This document shows, in pieces, positions 26,496-33,692 of a stretch of 33,692 nucleotides of DNA (position 1 is the stretch's first letter; every line of letters begins with the position of its first letter). The notes under the pieces are model-generated. The model searched no databases. It saw nothing but the letters and a program-made list of their open reading frames with translations, and was not told the origin of the DNA. Position numbers and translations under genes: made by a program. The stretch spans positions 1-33,692 of the forward strand of contig JAUWLU010000010.1 in NCBI GenBank assembly GCA_030613545.1, read 5' to 3'. The DNA comes from Desulfuromonadales bacterium (lineage in GTDB: Bacteria > Desulfobacterota > Desulfuromonadia > Desulfuromonadales > Syntrophotaleaceae).

Positions 26496-28346
26496 CTAGT
26501 CTCCCTCGAATGCACCGTTAGCGGGCGGCGGTTGCAGCTTGAAGTAGCTGTCAAACATGGCCCTGGCGATGGGCGCGGCGGCGGTGCTGCCGTGGCTGCC
26601 GTGCTCGACCACCACCGCCACCGCAATTTCCGGATTGGCGGCCGGCGCGTAGGCGGTGAACAGGGCGTGGTCGCGCAGTCGGTAGGGAATCTCCGCATCC
26701 CGTTTTCGGCGCTTGCGTTGGTGAACGACTTGCGAGGTGCCGGTTTTGCCGGCGAAGGGCAGCTCCTTGATACGGCTCAGCCAGGCGGTGCCGCGCGGTT
26801 CGTTGACTACCGCCTCCAGACCGCGACGCAGGACGTCGAGATGGGACTGGTCGAGGTGGGCCTGTTGCACGACCTGCGGTTTCGTCTCCTGCCGAACCTT
26901 GCCGGCCATGTCCTCGATACGCTTGACCAGGTAGGGCCGCAGCACGGTGCCGCCGTTGGCCACGGTGGCCATCAGGGTGGCCAGTTGCAGCGGAGTGGTG
27001 AGGATATAGCCCTGGCCGATGGAAGCGATCAAGGTTTCGCCTCGGTACCAGCGGTCGTTGAACTTTTGTTGCTTCCACTGTTGGTCGGGAATCAGGCCCT
27101 GGCGTTCGCCGGTCAGCTCCAGCCCGGTCGGCGTTCCCAGACCGAGACGGCGGGCCATGGCGGCGATACGATCGATGCCGACCTGCTGACCGACCTCGTA
27201 AAACCAGACGTCGCAGCTTTCCTGCAGGGCCTTTTTCAGGTCGGTGATGCCATGGCCGCCCTTTTTCCAGCAGCGGAAGGTACGGTTGCCGACGGTCAAT
27301 TCGCCCTGGCAGTTGACCTTGGTGCGGGCCGTCGCCTGACCGCTTTCCAGGGCCGCCAGGACGGTGACGATCTTGAAGATCGAGCCGGGGGGATATTGGC
27401 CCTTGAGGGCGCGGTTCTGCAGGGGGTCAAGGGGATTGTGCAGCAGCTCGACCCATTCCTGGCCGGTGATGCCTCGGGCAAACAGGGACGGGTCGTAGCC
27501 GGGCTTGCTGACCATGGCCAGCACCTCTCCGGTACGCACATCGAGAGCCACCGCGGCACCGGCCTGGTCGCCAAAAGCCGCTTCGGTGGCCAGTTGCAGG
27601 TCGCGGTTGATGGTCAGGGTGACGCGATTGCCCGGCACCGGTTCCTGGGTTTTGAGGATGCGCAGCTTTTTCCCCTGAACGTCGACTTCCACTCGACGTT
27701 CGCCGGGAATGCCGTTCAGGTACTGTTCAAAGACCTTCTCCAGGCCGTTTTTGCCGACGAAATCGCCCGCATGATAGGCCCGGTAGGGCGCGGCGCGCAG
27801 TTCCTCTTCGGTAATTTCCCCCAGGTAGCCAAACAGATGAGCGGCCGATTCTCCATAGGGGTAAAAGCGCACCGGCCGCACCTCGGTCAGAATTCCTGGC
27901 AGTTCGACGGAATGCTCCATGACCTGCTCCAGGACGCTGCGGCTGACATCGTCAGCCAGAGGCACCGGCCGATAGCGGGGAAATCGTCGTCCGGCAGCCC
28001 AGCGTTTCTGCAGAATGGCCAGGTCGAGATCGAGGAGTTCGGCCATGCGCGCCAGCAGTTTTTCCGGATCCTCGACTTCCTGGCGCAATGCGGCGATGCG
28101 AAAGGCGGGCCGGTTGTCGACCAGCATGTGACCGTCCCGGTCGACGATCGATCCTCGCGGGGCGGCGATGGGAATATAGCGGGTGCGGTTCTTTTCCGAC
28201 AGGGCCTGGTAGGCGTCGGCCCGAATGATCTGTAGATACCAGAGCCGCAGGAACAGCAGCACGAAGATCGCCAGTGCCGCCAGGGAGGCGATGATAAAGC
28301 GTTTTTTCAGGGCCGGTGAGCCCGACCAGCCGGTGTTGAGGGCCAT
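26496..28346 (-). CDS. mrdA: Penicillin-binding protein 2
   Basis: 616 aa; PRGSIVDRDG, QYPPGSIFKIVTVLAALE (SxxK), FAGKTGTSQV (KTGT). Confidence 0.95.
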   Translation of the reverse strand: MALNTGWSGSPALKKRFIIASLAALAIFVLLFLRLWYLQIIRADAYQALSEKNRTRYIPIAAPRGSIVDRDGHMLVDNRPAFRIAALRQEVEDPEKLLARMAELLDLDLAILQKRWAAGRRFPRYRPVPLADDVSRSVLEQVMEHSVELPGILTEVRPVRFYPYGESAAHLFGYLGEITEEELRAAPYRAYHAGDFVGKNGLEKVFEQYLNGIPGERRVEVDVQGKKLRILKTQEPVPGNRVTLTINRDLQLATEAAFGDQAGAAVALDVRTGEVLAMVSKPGYDPSLFARGITGQEWVELLHNPLDPLQNRALKGQYPPGSIFKIVTVLAALESGQATARTKVNCQGELTVGNRTFRCWKKGGHGITDLKKALQESCDVWFYEVGQQVGIDRIAAMARRLGLGTPTGLELTGERQGLIPDQQWKQQKFNDRWYRGETLIASIGQGYILTTPLQLATLMATVANGGTVLRPYLVKRIEDMAGKVRQETKPQVVQQAHLDQSHLDVLRRGLEAVVNEPRGTAWLSRIKELPFAGKTGTSQVVHQRKRRKRDAEIPYRLRDHALFTAYAPAANPEIAVAVVVEHGSHGSTAAAPIARAMFDSYFKLQPPPANGAFEGD

Positions 28347-28362
28347 GGGTAGCGAGTCCGGG

Positions 28363-28872
28363 TTACAGGCGTCTGGCCGTACTGCGCGTCGGCCGATGAC
28401 GACGCAGCCGCTGCAGGATATTGAGCAGCAGCCAGGCGCAAATCAGGTTGAGTAGAGACTGCAGCGGCAGGGAACGCAGGATGTTGCGCCAGACCGGTCC
28501 TGCATCGGTAAGAAAACCGAGCAGGAAAATCAGCATGGCGGCCTGAAGCAGGGTGCCGCACAGTACCATGAACAGCAGCAGGGCCGGGCTTTCGGCATTG
28601 AGTCGTTCGGCCAGCCCGCGCAGAATAAGATACAGGACCAGAAAAATCAGGCCGTAAAGTCCCAGGCAGCTGCCGGCGAAGCTGTCCTGCAGTAGGCCGA
28701 TGGTGTAGGCCGCAAGACCGGCGCTAAAGCCCTGACGGTAGAGCCCGAGGTAGATGACCAGAACCAGCAGCAGTTCAGGCTTCAAATGCAGGGGCAGCAG
28801 TGCGGGGGCCAGAGCGGATTCGACCAGAATGCCGGCGAGGCCGAGCAGGAAATAGCCGACCACTATATTCAT
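28363..28872 (-). CDS. mreD: Rod shape-determining protein MreD
   Basis: 169 aa, hydrophobic, position between mreC and mrdA; GLLQDSFAGSCLGLYGLIFLVLYLILR. Confidence 0.85.
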   Translation of the reverse strand: MNIVVGYFLLGLAGILVESALAPALLPLHLKPELLLVLVIYLGLYRQGFSAGLAAYTIGLLQDSFAGSCLGLYGLIFLVLYLILRGLAERLNAESPALLLFMVLCGTLLQAAMLIFLLGFLTDAGPVWRNILRSLPLQSLLNLICAWLLLNILQRLRRHRPTRSTARRL

Positions 28873-29687
28873 GGCGTTGCCCCCAGCAGCACCAGCACCT
28901 CTTCGAGGCGGGTGAAATCAACTTCCGGGATTACGGTGACGGTCTGAAAAAGGCCGTAAGTTTCCCCTTCGACATCGCTGGCTCGACCGAGGACCAGACC
29001 CTTGGGGAAAATGCCTCCGGTACCGGAGGTGATGATGTGGTCGCCGACCGCGATGTCGTCGCGGCGCAAGGCAAACTCGAGGGTCAGGTAGTCGCCCTGG
29101 CCGCGACAGATGGCTCGACTGCGGCTGCGCTGTACCAGGGCCGCCGCCGTAGACGAGGCGTCGGTAATCAGCAATATCCGCGATTGACGGGGCGTGCATT
29201 TGACGACCCGGCCGACGGCTCCTTCGGCGACCACCACCGGCAGCCCTTCCCGCAGGCCGTGCTGGCGGCCCTTATCGATGAGCACGGTGCGAAACAAACT
29301 GCTGGCGTCGACGGCGATGACCCGCGCGGCAACCCCGGAAAGACCGCTTGCTTCACGGAAATCGAGGAGCTTGCGCAGCCGTTCGTTGGCCAGACGCACC
29401 TCCTGCAGGTCGGTCAGTTCGCCCCGCAGTTGACGATTTTCAGCGCGCAGCGTTTCGTTCTGACGCTCTGTGTCGATCAGCCACAGGTAGCGACTCCATA
29501 ACCCGTCTGCCGTGCGACAGGTACTATCGAAGCTGTAAAGCAGCGGTGCGGCGATCTGCAACACGATCTTCTCGAACAGGGTCGTTTTGCTCTGGTGACG
29601 GAGGTTGGTCGAATAGAAGAGCAGGGCGGCCAGTACGAGACAGCCGGCCAGCAATCGAACGCGGTATTTACGAAGCAGCTCCAGCAT
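28869..29687 (-). CDS. mreC: Rod shape-determining protein MreC
   Basis: Start reset to MLELLRKYRVRLLAGCLVLAALLFYSTN at 29687; LRAENRQLRGELTDLQEVRLANERLRKLLDF, VIAVDASSLFRTVLIDKGRQHGLREGLPVV. Confidence 0.9.
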   Translation of the reverse strand: MLELLRKYRVRLLAGCLVLAALLFYSTNLRHQSKTTLFEKIVLQIAAPLLYSFDSTCRTADGLWSRYLWLIDTERQNETLRAENRQLRGELTDLQEVRLANERLRKLLDFREASGLSGVAARVIAVDASSLFRTVLIDKGRQHGLREGLPVVVAEGAVGRVVKCTPRQSRILLITDASSTAAALVQRSRSRAICRGQGDYLTLEFALRRDDIAVGDHIITSGTGGIFPKGLVLGRASDVEGETYGLFQTVTVIPEVDFTRLEEVLVLLGATP

Positions 29688-29720
29688 GGCGGTAAAATTC
29701 GAAGAAAAAGGGCCGGCCAA

Positions 29721-29747
29721 AGAAAAAAGAGGGCTTGGCGCCCTCTT
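29721..29747 (-). terminator. Intrinsic terminator between mreB and mreC
   Basis: Minus strand AAGAGGGC-gccaa-GCCCTCTT followed by TTTTCTTT. Confidence 0.8.
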
Positions 29748-29748
29748 G

Positions 29749-29785
29749 CTTGCTGAAAAACCCTTGAAGGACCTTATTCAGCAAG
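29749..29785 (-). repeat. 9-bp hairpin (CTTGCTGAA/TTCAGCAAG) adjacent to the mreB-mreC terminator
   Basis: CTTGCTGAA at 29749-29757 and TTCAGCAAG at 29777-29785. Confidence 0.7.
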
Positions 29786-29914
29786 GTCGTGAAAACATGC
29801 GACACCCTCAAGGCAAATAGCATCTGCTTGTAACAGACTTCTGGCGTATTTCGATCACCCAATCAGGGTTTTACGATCCCATAGATGCCGCAGCCTGCGA
29901 GGGAGAAAACCGTC

Positions 29915-31108
<1,194 letters not shown>

Positions 31109-31167
31109 CTAACATTCCCCTTTTCGTTTGCAGCCTGAAAATATGCAGTCAAAAGGAGTCTTTGACG

Positions 31168-33126
31168 ATGCTGGATTTAATTCGAAGAAAACAGAAATCG
31201 GTGGTGGTCAAGATCGTGTTCTGGACCATTATTGCTGCCTTTGTCGGGACGATTTTCCTGGTCTGGGGCCAGGGCGGCCGCGGCACCGGAGCCGAGGGTG
31301 ACGTGGCGGTTAAGATTGATGGCCAGCGGGTGACCTTTGGCGATTTCCGCAATGCCTATGACAATATGCGGCGCCTCTACCAGAACATCTACCGCGAACG
31401 CTTCACTCCCGAGATGGAAGAACAGCTCGGTCTCGAAGGGCAGGCGCTGGAGAGGCTGATCAATCAGGCCCTGCTGTTGCAGGAAGCGGATGATCGGGAT
31501 ATCGAGGTATCCAAGAGCGAGTTGGTCGAGGCCATCGGCCGCATAACGGCTTTTCAGGTCGACGGCGCTTTCAGCAAGGAACAATACTTAAAAGTGCTCG
31601 CCTACGAGCGCCTGACCTCGGAGCAGTTCGAAGACAGCCAGCGCCGCCAGTTGCTGCTCGAAAAGGTTCGCCGGCAGATCGAAGAGGCGGCGACGGTCAG
31701 CGACGAAGAGGTTGCCGTGGAATACCGCCGCCGCAACGAAAAGATCAATCTGGCTTTTGTTCGCCTGGCGCCGGCCCTCTTTGAAGACGATGTAACCGTC
31801 ACCGATGAGGCGCTGCAGGGCTATTACGACGATCATCAGGAGCAGTTCCGGAAGGCCGAGACGGTGGCCTTGAACTATCTTAAGTTCAAATCGGCCCGTT
31901 ACGCAGCAGAGGTCGACCTCGGTGACGAAGCGCTGCAGACCTACTATCGTCGCCATCAGGCTCAGTTCGACGTCGCCGAGCAGGTTAAAGCCTCGCACAT
32001 TCTGCTGCGAGTCGATGCGGATGCCGATAAAAAAGTCAAACAGCAAAAGCGCCAGCTGGCCGAAAAGCTTCTCGGTCAGATCAAGACCAGGGACGGCAAG
32101 AATTTCGCCAAATTGGCCCGTCGTCATTCGGATGATGCCGGCAGCGCCGTTCAGGGTGGAGCGCTTGGCTATTTTGTCCGCGGCACCATGGTGCCGGCCT
32201 TTGAAGAGGCTGCCTTTGCCCTGCAGCCAGGCCAGGTGAGCGGCATCGTCGAGACCAATTTCGGTTATCATATCATTCTCTGTCAGGGGCGCATCGAAGC
32301 GGGGGTCAAAGAGCTGGCCGACGTTCTCGACGAGGTCAAAGCGGGGGTGATCAAGCAACAGTCCCGCCAGATGGCTCTGGAAAAGGCCATGGACGCATAT
32401 AATATTCAGCGCAAGAGCGGTGATCTGGCCGCGGCTGCCGAAGCCAATGGCCTGACCGTGAAGACGACCGGCGCCTTTGAGCGGGGCGCCACGATACCCG
32501 GCATCGGCAAGGCGGCGGAGCTCAATGAGGCGGCCTTTAAGCTCAAGGAAAATGAACTGGGTCGGCCGGTGCCTCTGGCCGACGCCATCTATCTGACCGC
32601 TCTTAAGGAGCGTCAGCCCAGCCATGTGCCCGAACTGGCGACGGTGCGGGCCGCCGTCGAAGCGGCCTATCGCCGCCAGGAAAGCCACACCCTGGCCCGC
32701 CAGACCGCCGAAAAGCTGCTGGCCGAGGTGCAGGGCGGTAAAACGCTGGCTGCCGCGGCTCGCAAGGCCAAGCAGAAGCTCGAGGAGACCGGCCTCTTCT
32801 CTCGCTCCTACGGTACTTTCGTGCCGCGCATCGGCAGCGCTGCCAATGTGGCCGAGGTGGCCTTCGAGCTGAGCAAAGAAAAGCCCGCCGCCGGCAAGGT
32901 TTTCGAGGTGGCCGGCAAATTTGTGGCCGTTGCCTTCAAGGCCCGGCAGCAGGCCGACATGACCAAGCTGGACGCAGAAAATCGCGGCGAGCTGGAGAAG
33001 GTCTTGCTCGCCCGAAAAAAAGAGACCCTGCTCGAAACCCGTCTTAAGGAACTGCGCAAAGAGGCCGATATCGATATCCATCCGGCCCTGCAAAACTCTC
33101 TCAAGGAAGAAGAACTGGCATCATGA
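31168..33126 (+). CDS. ppiD: PpiD/SurA-like membrane-anchored peptidyl-prolyl isomerase
   Basis: Start at [35 protein letters not shown] with aaaaggag RBS; parvulin domain [30 protein letters not shown]...[11 protein letters not shown]. Confidence 0.88.
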   Translation: MLDLIRRKQKSVVVKIVFWTIIAAFVGTIFLVWGQGGRGTGAEGDVAVKIDGQRVTFGDFRNAYDNMRRLYQNIYRERFTPEMEEQLGLEGQALERLINQALLLQEADDRDIEVSKSELVEAIGRITAFQVDGAFSKEQYLKVLAYERLTSEQFEDSQRRQLLLEKVRRQIEEAATVSDEEVAVEYRRRNEKINLAFVRLAPALFEDDVTVTDEALQGYYDDHQEQFRKAETVALNYLKFKSARYAAEVDLGDEALQTYYRRHQAQFDVAEQVKASHILLRVDADADKKVKQQKRQLAEKLLGQIKTRDGKNFAKLARRHSDDAGSAVQGGALGYFVRGTMVPAFEEAAFALQPGQVSGIVETNFGYHIILCQGRIEAGVKELADVLDEVKAGVIKQQSRQMALEKAMDAYNIQRKSGDLAAAAEANGLTVKTTGAFERGATIPGIGKAAELNEAAFKLKENELGRPVPLADAIYLTALKERQPSHVPELATVRAAVEAAYRRQESHTLARQTAEKLLAEVQGGKTLAAAARKAKQKLEETGLFSRSYGTFVPRIGSAANVAEVAFELSKEKPAAGKVFEVAGKFVAVAFKARQQADMTKLDAENRGELEKVLLARKKETLLETRLKELRKEADIDIHPALQNSLKEEELAS

Positions 33127-33692
33127 GACCCATCGTATTGCAAAGCGACTGCAGCGATCTGCAGCTGGTCAACCGTGGCAAGGTCCGCGACATCTACGAT
33201 CTTGGCGAGCATCTGCTGATCGTCACCAGCGACCGTATTTCCGCCTTCGACGTGGTAATGAACGAAGGCATTCCCGACAAAGGCTTCGTGCTGACCCAGA
33301 TCTCCAAATTCTGGTTTGAGCGCATGGCCGATATCGTGCCCAATCATCTGCTGGCCACCGAGGTCAGCGATTTTCCGGCGGTAACCCACCAGTATCGCGA
33401 ACAGCTCGAAGGGCGCAGCATGCTGGTCAAAAAGGCCGCGCCGCTGCCCATCGAATGCATTGTGCGCGGCTATATCACCGGCTCCGGTTGGAAGGAATAC
33501 GGCCGCCAGGGCAGTGTCTGTGGCATTCCCCTGCCGGCCGGTCTGCAGGAGAGCCAGCAGCTCCCCGAGCCGATCTTCACCCCCTCGACCAAGGCTGAGC
33601 TGGGCGCCCACGACGAGAATATCTCTTTCGACCAGGCCGTCGAGCTGTGCGCGCCGGGGCTGGCCCAGCAGGCCAAGGAAGCAAGCCTGGCC
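33123..33692 (+). CDS. purC: Phosphoribosylaminoimidazole-succinocarboxamide synthase, truncated at window end
   Basis: [54 protein letters not shown]... [17 protein letters not shown]; 4-bp overlap with ppiD stop; continues to the last base. Confidence 0.94.
   Translation, partial: MRPIVLQSDCSDLQLVNRGKVRDIYDLGEHLLIVTSDRISAFDVVMNEGIPDKGFVLTQISKFWFERMADIVPNHLLATEVSDFPAVTHQYREQLEGRSMLVKKAAPLPIECIVRGYITGSGWKEYGRQGSVCGIPLPAGLQESQQLPEPIFTPSTKAELGAHDENISFDQAVELCAPGLAQQAKEASLA

Noticed and set aside
26409-28235. 608-aa plus-strand ORF antisense to mrdA
   Set aside because: Antisense artefact; PBP2 motifs are on the minus strand.
29688-29862. 64-aa minus-strand ORF across the mreB-mreC gap and the upstream-extended mreC start at 29720
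   Set aside because: Spans a strong terminator hairpin; mreC N-terminus MLELLRKYR starts at 29687.
31588-33093. 501-aa minus-strand ORF antisense to ppiD
   Set aside because: Antisense artefact; the parvulin-domain protein is on the plus strand with a good RBS.

Overview
The window is a dense chromosomal segment, most likely from a Desulfuromonadales-type deltaproteobacterium; this is inferred from the icd-mdh-korDABC gene order and overall protein character, not from a database search. Coding content: agmatine-to-putrescine pair aguB(partial)/aguA, a DedA-PAP2 fusion, a Lon-like protease (AAA_32 + S16), an EI24/CysZ-like membrane protein, class I fructose-1,6-bisphosphatase, 2-oxoacid:ferredoxin oxidoreductase (korDABC) with mdh and icd, a LysM lipoprotein, aspS, hisS, a REC-GGDEF response regulator, comEC, an AmmeMemoRadiSam-type radical SAM enzyme, an HDOD protein, the rod-shape cluster mreB/mreC/mreD/mrdA/rodA, a PpiD/SurA-like PPIase, and a 3'-truncated purC. 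The most notable non-coding signal is a family of three 150-bp interspersed elements (5705-5854 +, 7300-7449 +, 14634-14783 -), about 93% identical. They have imperfect terminal inverted repeats (GATGCTTTCGCAAAAAG.../...CTTTTTGCGACGCCATC), a conserved central hairpin, and 6-bp target-site duplications at two of the three copies. One copy has split the ascending arm of a 20-bp terminator palindrome; another lies between the arms of a 27-nt inverted repeat. All three copies are open in the same frame over all 50 codons. A second candidate is a leader before the EI24-like gene in which a 10-bp perfect long-range helix would compete with an intrinsic terminator, a riboswitch/attenuator-like layout. 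No CRISPR array, tRNA, rRNA, transposase or phage gene was recognised.
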